In this document: positions 52,701 to 59,878 of the stretch, piece by piece
How positions within the stretch are numbered: the stretch's first letter is position 1
How the letters are laid out: every line of letters begins with the position of its first letter
DNA from: Micromonospora sp. RP3T
GTDB lineage: Bacteria; Actinomycetota; Actinomycetes; Mycobacteriales; Micromonosporaceae
Assembly (NCBI RefSeq): GCF_003027925.1
Contig: NZ_PYPS01000012.1
Span: 103,673-167,672 of the forward strand
Direction: 5' to 3'
DNA length: 64,000 bases
Notes under the pieces: model-generated
The model's database searches: none
The model's input: the letters and a program-made list of their open reading frames with translations, nothing else
Told to the model about the DNA's origin: nothing
Translations under genes and position numbers: made by a program

Positions 52701-53707
52701 CGAGCGTGGAGCTCGCGCCCGTCAGCGAACGGGCCTTGGCGATGAACATCTGCGTCGAGATGGGGAATCCGGGTGGATGCCAGAAGTGGGTAGAGGAGTT
52801 ATACAACCCCAATATCGACAAGCTGGCGGAGGTGCTGCCTTCCGACGACTTGATCCCCGGGGGGGTTGGGGCGCTGGGTGCTGCTGCGGGTGCTGGACGC
52901 GGACTGGGGCCGAGGGGCCGCCCCAATGGACGAGGTGGCTGCAACTGCGGATGCATGAGCTTCAGTGGTGACACTGAAGTTCTCATGGCCGACGGCTCGG
53001 TCATGGCGCTGCAGAAGATTCGAGCGGGTGACGAGGTCCTCGCGACGGATCCGGAGACAGGCGAGCAGGGACCTCGGAGAGTCGATCATGTTTGGAAACA
53101 CCTCGACGATCTCATCGAACTCGAGGTCGGGGAGGCACTTGTCGTCACGACCGAGGACCATCCGTACTGGAACCAAACGGAACGCGAATGGCAGCGGGCC
53201 GACCAGCTCGACCGAGGCGATCTCGTTCTCGCTCCTAACGGAGGAGCAGCGATCGTCGGTGGCCTCCGCCCGGCTTCCCTACACACGGCGCTTGCCTTCA
53301 ACCTGACCGTAAACGGGCTTCACACGTACTACGTGGTTGCTGGTGGCGTCCCGGTTCTGGTACACAATGACGGGCTCACCCCGCCCCGGATCGTGCAAGC
53401 CGGAATTGACGCGTACAATCGTGGTGAGCTGTCGCAGCGCATGACGACCCGCATGGAGAACGGTCGCCCTGTTCGAGTGAACGGCCGGACCGTGCAGGTT
53501 CCTGACACCTTCGACGGTCGATCCGGACCCATCGGTGCCAGAACCTACTGGAGGGGTGCGAAGATCTACGAAATTCCCGGCGGCGGTAACGACTACCGTC
53601 TCCTAGTGAAGGCCGATGGCACCATTGGTTGGGTAGGCCCGAAGGGTGGGCGCCCGGGAACTGGTCACAACTACGACCGGATCACCACCTATCGGCCGTG
53701 TGGGTGA
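46724..53707 (+). CDS. RHS-repeat polymorphic toxin with HINT domain
   Basis: 2327 residues from the ATG at 46724, which starts a signal peptide (TRRTRWIASVVSAVVTVGVLVGTPASA); a longer reading upstream has no ribosome site. An N-terminal SpvB-like region (about 250-700: YPLTLPPARSKLAPQLALSYDSSAVDG) is followed by many YD/RHS repeats (about 900-1850: YDALGRVKAVWG, YDLLGRVTSKTDP, YDDRGNQALLTD) forming the toxin-enclosing shell. The RHS core end is GARNYDPTTGRFVSLDPLQ and NGYAYANNSPVTTSDPTGL. A HINT autoprotease domain follows (about 2075-2214: CMSFSGDTEVLMADGS, TTEDHPYWN, TYYVVAGGVPVLVHN). Last comes a C-terminal domain of about 113 residues that I do not recognise. The HINT His-Asn end fits self-cleavage to release the toxin. 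An immunity-type gene follows directly. Confidence 0.93.
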   Translation: MLRHGGVRLFTRRTRWIASVVSAVVTVGVLVGTPASATTPTTVKPPVPSPGRSVDGVKPLPSRFVTPRNDAKTNFTPTRTTWPRAAAAQVDLAAATAGATAPVKARAAGTPIWVSPVAKARAAYTGPTRLDVRVLDRAKATAVGVNGVLASVAPQPAARATGAGTVRVGVDYGAFTEAYGGNYGLRLKLVRLPACALTTPQRSECRTQQPLPSTNDPAAHTVSAEIPLDASPSTTATPMLVAAVAGAGEEGGAGGTYAATDLKPSGSWSAGGSTGSFSYSYPLTLPPARSKLAPQLALSYDSSAVDGQTVATNAQASWVGDGWSTPRNYVEQTFVSCKDNPGGSPSPKETYDRCYTGPILTLSLNGSSSSMIWDAGKKIWKLQSDNGSVVTQVTGSNNGSGTYNTDYWRVTEPDGTTYEFGRNRLPGWTTDKPETKSVDSGPVYSPHAGDPCYDSAGFGASVCTMAHRWNLDYVKDPHGNAMAYYYNQDVNYYGRNEGATDVPYVRDSNLARIDYGFTDGGAYGTVPDRVVFNTDDRCLSGTCKPLNATTKANWPDVPYDLVCAKDTDCKSWSPSFFSTVRLTSIQTQQYDLTAGKHLPVDTYALAQTMPATGDGTAPTLWLDSISRTGHDLTSGGSTAPISLPSVSFTGIKLANRVDTAGGFPSFYRQRIETVTTETGSVIAASYELPLPCAAPVTLAPDTNTRSCYPVYWTPDGLTTPKRDWFHKYAVTRVTATDPTGGARSTSTSYKYVGGAAWRYDDNEVVKAKYRTYGQFRGYGTVETRNGDGVNDAQTLSVSTYYRGMSKNNNSTVVKVTDSAGGQHEDLDQLAGRELESATHRGDTGPVETSSVTSYWVSGATATRARAGLPALTAHKMGQVQKWNRQAVTSSGTTTWRYSQTDTTYDTDVNSPTFGLITYSYDHTVPVNAAYDRCTSTKYAPANTGANITGLISQVETVSVACGGYTQGSPATAPGGVNTLTAPATVDRPRQVVSHVRTYYDDPAFDEAFPQTKVPTRGTVTMVRQAEDYKSGAYVYQTTGRADFDSYGRAVATYDANGNVSRTTYTDNSVGLTVGVKTTNAEGHSTSTTVTPMRNLTTVSSDANSVVTTRQYDALGRVKAVWGASRANSTSPNVRYTYLVQKTGPTATTTETLNNSGGWAPAIQIYDAQLRPRQTQATTPAGGRMVTDTFYDSRGWVAATYNGWWDAERDPGTTPVYATDLSKKVLNQTFNTYDGAGRVILAESKRDNLVVSSTRMVHNGDRTTVIPPPGGTVTTTVTDPMGRATTLLQYTAAPTLVSPANAFTGTFQVTGGTTTTTSYGYDDRGNQALLTDASGADWKSQYDLLGRVTSKTDPVAGTSNTTYDGVGNVTETTDARGKTVSYTYDKINRKTGSFTAAKKDQSSANQFGKWEYDNTNNAVAGMTNPIGKLTTATTYRNGAAYTTQYGGFTAFGASTGETITIPATEGLLGNTYSFTHKYLGVTGKPYSDAWQAAGGLPTETVTYSYKSALEIPNGAGSLLATYANVTSYDAWGRVTGGGLNASNSQATMVNIYDDHTGWLKQRKITKTATSTSDIGQRDYEYDRFGNIVKQVETRNLPGVAAETQCYRHDGLRRLTSAWTATDNCATEPTVANRAKVGSGIGSTSAFWTEWTFDAVGNRKTQIQRSLSGGADTTTDYVYNGNGASQPHTLTGTTTAGGLTGSTSYTYDKTGNMTARNAGQGNQTLTWDETGELTAVTGGRDGNTSFLYDADGNLLVQRDPGTTTLYLPTQQITLNTTTNAVSGVRYYPLPNGATAIRTGSGTNYSYLIPDHQGNPTLYLNNTAQIPTWRQFTPYGGQRGATVTAPDNRGFLNQPLNTATGLTQVGARNYDPTTGRFVSLDPLQDLSSPQQWNGYAYANNSPVTTSDPTGLIPDDCRQFDCYGYSPAKGCPGGCGTEANKAWGTSRKQSGSAPTRRNDPRILGHVIRVPETVPLEEFTRRWNEQRGAHFAMDALVPSVELAPVSERALAMNICVEMGNPGGCQKWVEELYNPNIDKLAEVLPSDDLIPGGVGALGAAAGAGRGLGPRGRPNGRGGCNCGCMSFSGDTEVLMADGSVMALQKIRAGDEVLATDPETGEQGPRRVDHVWKHLDDLIELEVGEALVVTTEDHPYWNQTEREWQRADQLDRGDLVLAPNGGAAIVGGLRPASLHTALAFNLTVNGLHTYYVVAGGVPVLVHNDGLTPPRIVQAGIDAYNRGELSQRMTTRMENGRPVRVNGRTVQVPDTFDGRSGPIGARTYWRGAKIYEIPGGGNDYRLLVKADGTIGWVGPKGGRPGTGHNYDRITTYRPCG

Positions 53708-54229
53708 GTGAAGAGAATGCCAAATCCGGAGATGATCGCTGCTTCGCTGGGTACCGCAGGTGTGGACTTGGTCGACTTCACCTGGCCTACAGTCGAGCTG
53801 CCAGCTGCGGCGGCCTGGATGCTCTCGGCCTGCTCCGTCGAGGACGGCAGGGAGGACGTCGAATTCATGTTCGATGATCCTGCCCTGATTGAGGGTGCGA
53901 ATGCAGCCTGGTGGAACTTTGCCGACACGGGCGGGCTGTTCGACGAGGATGATTGCTTCCTCGTCTCGGTCGGCCCGGTCGATGGGGACCCATCGGCGGG
54001 GCCGCATTGGGCTCGAGTGCGGCTGCGTAGCGAGTGGGATGTTATCGGCAGAGGAGTGGACTGGGGTGTGCTGGGAGGGCCTTCGGGACGACCCGGCTTC
54101 GTCATGATGGCATTGGACGAGCGGGTCGTCGTTGGAGCGACGACCTGGAACGGATTCATCAGCGTCATGAGGCTGAAGAATCCGGCGCTGGCGGGGCCGA
54201 TCCGTCGGGCGATGGGTTTGCGGGACTAA
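53708..54229 (+). CDS. probable immunity protein for the RHS toxin
   Basis: 173 residues from a GTG immediately after the toxin stop (zero-base gap); an ATG nine bases later is possible. Acidic, soluble, no signal peptide: EDGREDVEFMFDDPALIEGANAAWWNFADTGGLFDEDDCFLVSVGPVDGD. I do not recognise a family. Position directly 3' of a polymorphic toxin, small size and acidity are the classic properties of immunity proteins, which bind and neutralise the cognate toxin in the cytoplasm. A hairpin terminator follows 17 bases after the stop, so the toxin and this gene form one unit. Confidence 0.7.
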   Translation: MKRMPNPEMIAASLGTAGVDLVDFTWPTVELPAAAAWMLSACSVEDGREDVEFMFDDPALIEGANAAWWNFADTGGLFDEDDCFLVSVGPVDGDPSAGPHWARVRLRSEWDVIGRGVDWGVLGGPSGRPGFVMMALDERVVVGATTWNGFISVMRLKNPALAGPIRRAMGLRD

Positions 54230-54245
54230 GTTCGTGGAGTCGGCC

Positions 54246-54283
54246 GGATGCTCCTCAACCACCTGCGGGATTGAGGAGCGTCC
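54246..54283 (+). terminator. terminator after immunity gene
   Basis: 13-bp arms (ggatgctcctcaa at 54246-54258 and ttgaggagcgtcc at 54271-54283) paired with one G-T, 12-base loop. Confidence 0.65.
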
Positions 54284-54289
54284 GGTGCC

Positions 54290-54690
54290 TCGACACCGCG
54301 ATTCCACCCTCGCGACTCCCTCAGGGCGGCGGCACGAAGTGCGGAGTCGCCGCGCACGATCAGCCCGTCGCGGAAAGTGAACAGGTCGTTGAAGGCGAAC
54401 CGGAACGGTTCGTCCCTCGCCGGTGACCACCACCACCGGCCCGTCCTTGATCACCCGCTCGACGTCGAGCTGCGGGCTGCCCGAGAAAGGCCGATTCTCG
54501 ATCTCGCCGTCGTACTCGGCCCGGCCCGTATGTTGCGGTGCCCGTGGACGACCAAGTCGACGTCTTCGGTGAGGATGCCGGGATGCGTGCGTGGTCGCCA
54601 GCGCGAAAGTCGGCGAAGTATCTGGCGACCAGGTCACGCTGAATCGGCTGTGATACGGCGGGCTCTGTCCTCGGTGAGGTCATTGGCGAG
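54290..54690 (-). pseudogene. decayed SnoaL-like/NTF2-fold gene
   Basis: Fragments of one SnoaL-like protein lie in order but in different minus-strand frames: DLVARYFADFRAGDHARI, LTEDVDLVVHGHRNI, GRAEYDGEIENRPFSGSPQLDVERVIKDGPVVVVTGEG, then FAFNDLFTFRDGLIVRADSALRAAAL. At least three frameshifts separate them. The order and content are those of a ketosteroid-isomerase-like fold protein. No open frame covers the whole. Confidence 0.65.
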
Positions 54691-55065
54691 GGCGTCCAGG
54701 ATCGAGGCGAACCCGTCGGCCACCCGGCTGATCCGCTGCTCCGCCGGCAGTCGGCGTTGGTGCATGGTGGGTCGGTGTCTCCATTGGTGGGCCGAGGGTC
54801 ACGCTGGTGTGCAGGGCGGTGACCGGCTCGTCGAGCACGAGTTCGCGGGTCGGGTCAAGGCGCACGTAGAGGAAGCAGAGCCGCCGGGTCGTGCCGTCCG
54901 ACGCCCGGGTGTCGAGCACGAACTGGGTCCATGGTCACCGAGTCGGGTGGCATGATGACGTGCGAGCCGCCCCAGAACGCGGCGACATCAGTCGGTTAGG
55001 TGAACACCGTCCAGACCCGGGCGGGCTCGGTGTTGAGGTGGCGGTGGTCGATCAGTTCATCGCCG
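54690..55065 (-). pseudogene. decayed SRPBCC (AHSA1-like) gene
   Basis: Minus-strand pieces read EPARVWTVFT, stop, PTDVAAFWGGSHVIMPPDSVTMD, then (other frame) VLDTRASDGTTRRLCFLYVRLDPTRELVLDEPVTAL. These correspond to the start and middle of an activator-of-Hsp90-ATPase-like SRPBCC domain, interrupted by an in-frame TAA and a frameshift. Confidence 0.6.
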
Positions 55066-55085
55066 CGCAGCTCGGCGCTGACGGG

Positions 55086-55337
55086 TCATCGGACAGCCTC
55101 CTGGCCGTTGAGTTGGTGCGCGGGCGCGTCGAGGCGGTCGCTCCAGGGTCGGCGTTGCTCGTCGATTCCAGTGCCGAGCAGGGCGAGCTGGTCGGGCGGA
55201 GCCAACAGCGCCGTCGGGTGCCGTTGCGTCGCTGCTCGACCAGGCCGCCGTGCACGCAACCAGTCTGCCCAGTCGACGAACTCGCGTGACTTGTCGAGGA
55301 CCGTTCTGCCAATGTCGAGGAAGATCGCCCTGATCAC
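55086..55337 (-). pseudogene. truncated HAD-family hydrolase
   Basis: Begins like a HAD hydrolase (MIRAIFLDIGRTVLDKSREFVDWADWL, motif I changed from DxDGT to DIGRT) but after about 30 residues becomes Arg/Pro-rich and stops at 83 residues, with continuation-like fragments in another frame. A full enzyme would need 200 or more residues. Part of the same decayed block as its neighbours. Confidence 0.55.
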
Positions 55338-55355
55338 CCGAGTTCCTTCATCGGC

Positions 55356-55784
55356 TCAGCTCGTGGCGCGGGGCGACGGCTGGTTGTCGAACGGCCACGG
55401 CTGTGGTCCGAAGAGGTCGGTGCACGCCGACAGCAACTTCTGCTGCGCCTCGACCAGGCGCGCGGTGGCCGGTCCGCGATCGACGTCCGGGGCGTTCTTG
55501 ACGAGGAGTTCCTCGACCGCCGTGCCCGCCGTCATCAGCTCCCGGCCGGCCTCCTGGATGCCCGGATCGGTCGACTGCGCGGCGCGTGCCGCCGGTCGCG
55601 TGCCCGAGCCGAAGAGCACGTCCTTCCGCTCGATCGTCCGGGCCACCAGCAGACAGGCGCCGACGGCTTCCCGGTCCGCCGGCACGCTGGGGTTGGCCCT
55701 GGCGGATGTGGGGACGTCGGTGGACGCACACCCCGAGACGAGCAGCAGCGGAGCCAGGAACACGGCGGCGAGAGTGCGGATCAC
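55356..55784 (-). CDS. small lipoprotein
   Basis: 142 residues. Type II signal peptide MIRTLAAVFLAPLLLVSGCAS with lipobox LVSGC (Cys19), then a helical region (ACLLVARTIERKDVLFG, IQEAGRELMTAGTAVEELLVKN, ATARLVEAQQKLLSACTDLFG) with two Cys residues that could pair. A predicted extracytoplasmic lipid-anchored protein of unknown function. Intact in contrast to the decayed genes beside it. Confidence 0.75.
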   Translation of the reverse strand: MIRTLAAVFLAPLLLVSGCASTDVPTSARANPSVPADREAVGACLLVARTIERKDVLFGSGTRPAARAAQSTDPGIQEAGRELMTAGTAVEELLVKNAPDVDRGPATARLVEAQQKLLSACTDLFGPQPWPFDNQPSPRATS

Positions 55785-56579
55785 GGCAAGAGGATAGCGG
55801 TCACGCGAGATCGCGTCGCGTCAGCCCGGCCCGGCAACGGCCCTGCCACGGCCACGGCCACGACCGTGCGGGCGCACGGCCACCTGCCCGAGGTAGACCG
55901 GCCGGTCGACAGGTGAGAAGCCCCGCCACCGTGGGCGGTGACGGGGCTTGCGGATCGTCCGCCGGCCGAGGGTGCGGTCCCGGTCGTCCTCGGCGTCGGT
56001 GACGCCCACCGTGGGTGCCGTCACTGTCCCATGTGGCCCCGGACAGGTTCGCGTCGGCGCTGGCCCGGGAGGCATCGGCCGCCGTCCGCTGGCGTTCATC
56101 ACGGCAGTCGGGCACCTCGGAGGCCTCGGTCAGGATCCACCCTGCGGCTTCGACGACGACTCCGCACTGCGACGGTCTTGGTGCGGGTGATGACACAGAG
56201 GCCTTTTGATCGTCTGAGATCGATACGCGAGTTGGATTGGGGGGTACGCTGCTGGCTCGGTGGATTCATCCATGCCTTTCGCGCGGCCGGTGAGGGGCGT
56301 GGCGTTGTTCATCAGAGAGGAAGCTCTTGCCTGGTCCCATGCGCCGCCGACTCGCCACGGCGGCGGCTATCGTGCTCGGCTCGGCGGCTTGTCTGGTCGC
56401 GTGACTGGAACCGTCACCTATCGGTGCAGCAGACCCCACCATCTGAGGTCCTCGTGAGCATTCCGAACAAGTGCACCCACTCGTGGTGGCTCACCTCCAC
56501 CGGTTCGTACCTGTACGGCGGGGGCGGCTCGGTCACTTCTTGCTCGTCCTGATCTCGTATGAAGGGAGCCCACCGGCCA
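55785..56579. other. gene-poor stretch with hairpin and a broken small-protein frame
   Basis: 795 bases with no gene I can defend. At 56339 an ATG with upstream AGAGAGGAAG begins a lipoprotein-like leader (MRRRLATAAAIVLGSAACLVA) that hits TGA after 21 codons. In another frame the sequence continues SIPNKCTHSWWLTSTGSYLYGGGGSVTSCSS to 56552, so a small exported protein may have been lost by a frameshift. The hairpin at 55918-55949 is annotated separately. Confidence 0.5.
55918..55949. terminator. hairpin, probable terminator
   Basis: aagccccgccaccg ... cggtgacggggctt: about 13 paired bases with one mismatch and a 4-base loop. It is upstream of the lipoprotein gene, so it does not terminate that gene; it could belong to a lost neighbour. 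Confidence 0.45.
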
Positions 56580-57488
56580 ATGGTTAACCGCCGCCGGAAC
56601 GTTGCCGTTGCAACCGCCGTTACCATCGCCGCGCTGGCCGGCTGCGCCCAGCCCGGCATGCCTGTCGCCGCGCCCGTCGGCGTCGATGCCCCGGCCATGT
56701 TGTCCGCTGTGATCGACCAGGTATATGGAACGCCGCAACAGCGTCTGGCCGGCGAGGAGCGGATGTGGCTCACGAGCCAGTCCGCGATCGCCGCCTGCGC
56801 CCGGACCAAGGGCGTCGTGTACGGCGTCACCCCCTATCAGCCGATGAGCCCGCCTACCGACCCTGCCCCCGGGGATCTGCTCGGATTTGCGCCCCAGCGC
56901 GTCGACTTCGGGGTCGCCGCCCGTATCGAGATGCTGGCCAAGCGAGGTGAGACCCCCAACCCGGGTTTGCCTGCCGCCGCGGATGACCAAGCTCGCTGGT
57001 TCACTGCTGTCGAGTCCTGCCAGAACGCCGCAACTGAGGGTGAGAAGCTCAGGGTTCCTGACGGGCAACAGGAACTGGAAGTCGAGCTGGTGGACCTGCT
57101 CGGTAGCGTCCAGCAGCAGGTCGCACCGGACCTGCCTCGCCAATACGCCAGCTGCATGAAGTCGGCCGGAATCGACGCCGGTGACCTATCCGCGGCGTAC
57201 CTGAAGGTCGAGCAGAAGTTCCCGCCTGTGTCATTTGAGCGTCCGTCGGACCCGACCGCCCTCCCTGAATGGGCCAACGCTGTCGCATTCGAGAAGAAGA
57301 TTGCCGCTGCCGACGGGGCCTGCCGTGAATCACGGCTCGATGGAGTCGTCAACGCCGCCGCTAACGACCTGCAGAAGTTCACTGCCACCAACACCGCCCG
57401 AATCGCACGAGTCGCCGACGGCTGGAAGGCGATGCCCAGCCTCGCACAGACGCTACGCGCCACCGTCAAGACCACACCCGCGAAGTGA
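56580..57488 (+). CDS. lipoprotein of unknown function
   Basis: 302 residues from the ATG at 56580, with GAAGGGAG upstream (an ATG at 56559 is also open). Signal peptide NRRRNVAVATAVTIAALAGC with lipobox LAGC. The mature part is mostly helical with paired Cys (IAACARTKG, ESCQNAATE, YASCMKSAG, GACRESRL), the pattern of the actinobacterial exported lipoproteins often seen near secretion or competition loci. No enzyme motif visible. It lies within the island between the RHS cargo and the TA-like pair. Confidence 0.72.
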   Translation: MVNRRRNVAVATAVTIAALAGCAQPGMPVAAPVGVDAPAMLSAVIDQVYGTPQQRLAGEERMWLTSQSAIAACARTKGVVYGVTPYQPMSPPTDPAPGDLLGFAPQRVDFGVAARIEMLAKRGETPNPGLPAAADDQARWFTAVESCQNAATEGEKLRVPDGQQELEVELVDLLGSVQQQVAPDLPRQYASCMKSAGIDAGDLSAAYLKVEQKFPPVSFERPSDPTALPEWANAVAFEKKIAAADGACRESRLDGVVNAAANDLQKFTATNTARIARVADGWKAMPSLAQTLRATVKTTPAK

Positions 57489-57795
57489 TGCCGTCCGCCG
57501 GGCTTGGTGGGAGACGGATCTGCCCAGCCCGGCCGGAGTCGCCTTCTCGATCGCAATCTGGCTGATAGTCACGCTCGCATGCACCCCTTTGAGTTCGCGG
57601 CAAAGTCGCAGACGGCGTCGCCTTCCGCCAAGATCACAAGAGCGGCGCCGCGTGGTCAGCGTGAGTGAACGGTCCGAGCAGAGGTGCGGCAAGAAAATCG
57701 GACCCCGTCGCCACCTCACCTCTGCGGTGTTCGCGGTCGGCTCCGCGATAGTCTGCAACGGATGAAGCTGTCGGCTCGAAGGTGAGGCTTGCCCG
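57489..57795. other. intergenic, nothing recognised
   Basis: 307 bases between the lipoprotein and the TA-like pair. No repeats, hairpins or coding features that I can support. Confidence 0.5.
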
Positions 57796-58182
57796 ATGGG
57801 TTCCAGCTACGAACCGATGAGTCTGGCCAGGCTCGCCATCCATCTGGCATCCGCGGACACCGACCAGACTCGCTGGAAGCTCGTATGGGAGTTTCTCGAG
57901 GAGTACCGCTGGGAGCCCGCCGAAACCAGGGTCGCCCTATTGAACGACGAGCCTGGGCTGACGGGGGATCCGCGGTGGGATGCACTGCTCGCCGCAGTCG
58001 CGGAGCATCTGCTGGCTCAGGCGGATCTTGCTCCGCCTGCGTGGGTCGACGCGCGTGTGCTGCGGCGGGCGTGGTTCCCGGCCGAACTGGCGATCCACCG
58101 GGCCGACGCCCTGGCATGGGCCCCGGCTGCATTTCGAAAGCATGGCGTGTACCTGTCCGTGCACGATCTGGCTGCGGCGTGA
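57796..58182 (+). CDS. antitoxin-like partner of the nucleotidyltransferase
   Basis: 128 residues, helical and soluble: LARLAIHLASADTDQTRWKLVWEFLEEYRWEP, GDPRWDALLAAVAEHLLAQADLAPPAWVDARVL, WFPAELAIHRADALAWAPAAFRKHGVYLSVHDL. I recall similar proteins upstream of DUF6036-type nucleotidyltransferases in actinobacteria, where they act as a predicted antitoxin. ATG at 57796 follows an AGGTGAGG site. It overlaps the next gene by about 41 bases. Confidence 0.65.
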   Translation: MGSSYEPMSLARLAIHLASADTDQTRWKLVWEFLEEYRWEPAETRVALLNDEPGLTGDPRWDALLAAVAEHLLAQADLAPPAWVDARVLRRAWFPAELAIHRADALAWAPAAFRKHGVYLSVHDLAAA

Positions 58183-58642
58183 GCGGCTTGTCCGTCGCGG
58201 GGTCGTCGCCGACATCTTCGTTGTGGGTGGTGCCGCGATGGCGCTCGCCTACGATGCGAAACGGGTGACCAGGGACGTCGATGCGATGTTTGTCCCGCAC
58301 GGTGTCGTCCTTGACGAGGCGCGTGCGGTCGCCGACGAACTGGGGTTGCCGCCGTGGTGGCTCAACGAGCAGGCCAGTGTGTATGTCTCCGGCAAGGACG
58401 ACCCGGGCAGGCGGCGGGTCTTCGACCACCCTGGCCTGCGCGTGATGGCGGCCTCGCCGGAGCACATCTTCGCGATGAAGGCGCTCGCGGCGCGGACCCG
58501 CGACGTGGACGACCTTCGCACCCTGGCGGCGTTGGCCGAGGTGGCGACAGTCGATGACGCCCTACGTCTGTGCAGCGACTTCTACCCTGACGAGGTCGTT
58601 TCGCCGCGGGCCATGGGAGTCATCCGCGAGCTGTTCGAGTAG
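58142..58642 (+). CDS. DUF6036-type nucleotidyltransferase, toxin-like
   Basis: About 166 residues from the ATG at 58142. Nucleotidyltransferase core VADIFVVGGAAMALAYDAKRVTRDVDAMF contains the GG motif and the DxD acidic pair; then LGLPPWWLNEQASVYV, SPEHIFAMKALAARTRDVDDLRTLA. This matches the AbiEii/MNT-like nucleotidyltransferase class used as toxins in toxin-antitoxin systems. The N-terminus is about 20 residues shorter than I expect and overlaps the upstream gene by 41 bases, so the original start may have been lost in a small deletion. Stop at 58640-58642. Confidence 0.7.
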   Translation: MACTCPCTIWLRRERLVRRGVVADIFVVGGAAMALAYDAKRVTRDVDAMFVPHGVVLDEARAVADELGLPPWWLNEQASVYVSGKDDPGRRRVFDHPGLRVMAASPEHIFAMKALAARTRDVDDLRTLAALAEVATVDDALRLCSDFYPDEVVSPRAMGVIRELFE

Positions 58643-58990
58643 GTCGAGCACTCCCGTCGAGTGCGTAAAAGACGCCGACAATACCCGTCTGCAGGTGGTT
58701 AGCCTGCGTATCTCGGCCGCAAGATCGAGTTGGCCGAATCCTTGAGGTTGGAGTCCAGCCACCGAGAGGCCGGATCCGTTTACGGTCTCACCTGAACGAG
58801 TGTTCGGCGACGACGTGGCGGTCTGTCGATATCCAATCCGAAGGCCGTGCTGGTGGAACGGTGGATGCTTGCGTGTCCGCGCCGCGAACACCTGCCGAAC
58901 CGCAAGCACTTGAGCCAACCCTGGCTGTACCGTAATCTATGAGCATGCGCACCCGAAATGGTGCACATATGAAACGCACGGGTGTTCCAA
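58643..58990. other. intergenic stretch before attR
   Basis: 348 bases between the nucleotidyltransferase and the right repeat. No gene. A short inverted element gcgcac...gtgcac near 58940-58970 next to the core could be an integrase arm site; this is a guess. Confidence 0.45.
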
Positions 58991-59005
58991 TCCCCCCTCG
59001 GACAC
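58991..59005 (+). repeat. attR core (copy of tRNA-Leu 3' end)
   Basis: tcccccctcggacac, identical to 27535-27549 but with no tRNA body upstream, as expected for the distal end of an element integrated into a tRNA 3' end. Confidence 0.85.
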
Positions 59006-59011
59006 GTACAG

Positions 59012-59445
<434 letters not shown>

Positions 59446-59449
59446 ATCG

Positions 59450-59660
59450 CGCAGGTTGACGGTCAGGGCGGTCCCAGTTCCGGTCGGCGATCGGCGCGAG
59501 TTCGGCGCGTACGGCGTTGTTGACCAGCACGTCGAGTCGACCGCGCCGCTGCCGGACCGCGGTGAACAGTTCCTCGACGCCGGCGCGGCGCGGGAAGCCA
59601 CGGAGGACCTCGCATCACCGCGAGGCCTCTGTCCGGAAGGTGGAGTGGGCCTACTGTGCG
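59450..59660 (-). pseudogene. SDR gene scrap fused to the recombinase remnant
   Basis: Minus-strand pieces VEELFTAVRQRRGRLDVLVNNA (the NNAG region of a short-chain dehydrogenase) run directly into recombinase-like sequence. Only about 60 residues of an SDR are visible, in shifting frames. A junction of two broken genes at the element edge. Confidence 0.5.
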
Positions 59661-59821
59661 TTGGTGATACCCGCCCGACCAGCCTCCGGGATCCACCCGG
59701 TGCGGGCGAACCGCACCGGTGTCGTGTCCCGCTGTCCCGGCCCGTTCGGCGCCCGATCGTCGAGCGACCCGGCGTCCGGCCGCCGCTGTTCCGGGGGCAC
59801 GCGGCGGCCGCCGCGGCGACA

Positions 59822-59860
59822 CGGCTCGTCGGCGGCCCCGACCGGGTCGCCGACGAGCCG
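59822..59860 (-). terminator. terminator after GH95-like gene
   Basis: Perfect 13-bp arms (cggctcgtcggcg at 59822-59834, cgccgacgagccg at 59848-59860) with a 13-base loop, 18 bases beyond the stop of the minus-strand gene. Confidence 0.72.
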
Positions 59861-59878
59861 CCTGCGGGCGGTGATCGC

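Larger units (their letters stand above)
27535..59005. mobile_element. tRNA-Leu-integrated genomic island, about 31.5 kb
   Basis: Bounded by an exact 15-bp direct repeat (tcccccctcggacac): the 3' end of tRNA-Leu on the left, and an orphan copy at 58991-59005. Upstream of the exact core the similarity continues for about ten bases with three mismatches. Two AbrB-like plus tyrosine integrase modules lie inside, the first starting about 40 bases after the tRNA. Cargo: Wadjet operon, RHS toxin with immunity gene, giant secreted protein, lipoproteins, TA-like pair and pseudogenes. I saw no conjugation or replication genes, so it is not evidently self-transmissible. Confidence 0.85.

Noticed and set aside
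53603..54637. 344-residue minus-strand frame across the immunity gene
   Set aside because: The first part is antisense to the toxin and immunity gene; only the segment around 54420-54560 resembles a protein, and it belongs to the decayed SnoaL-like gene.
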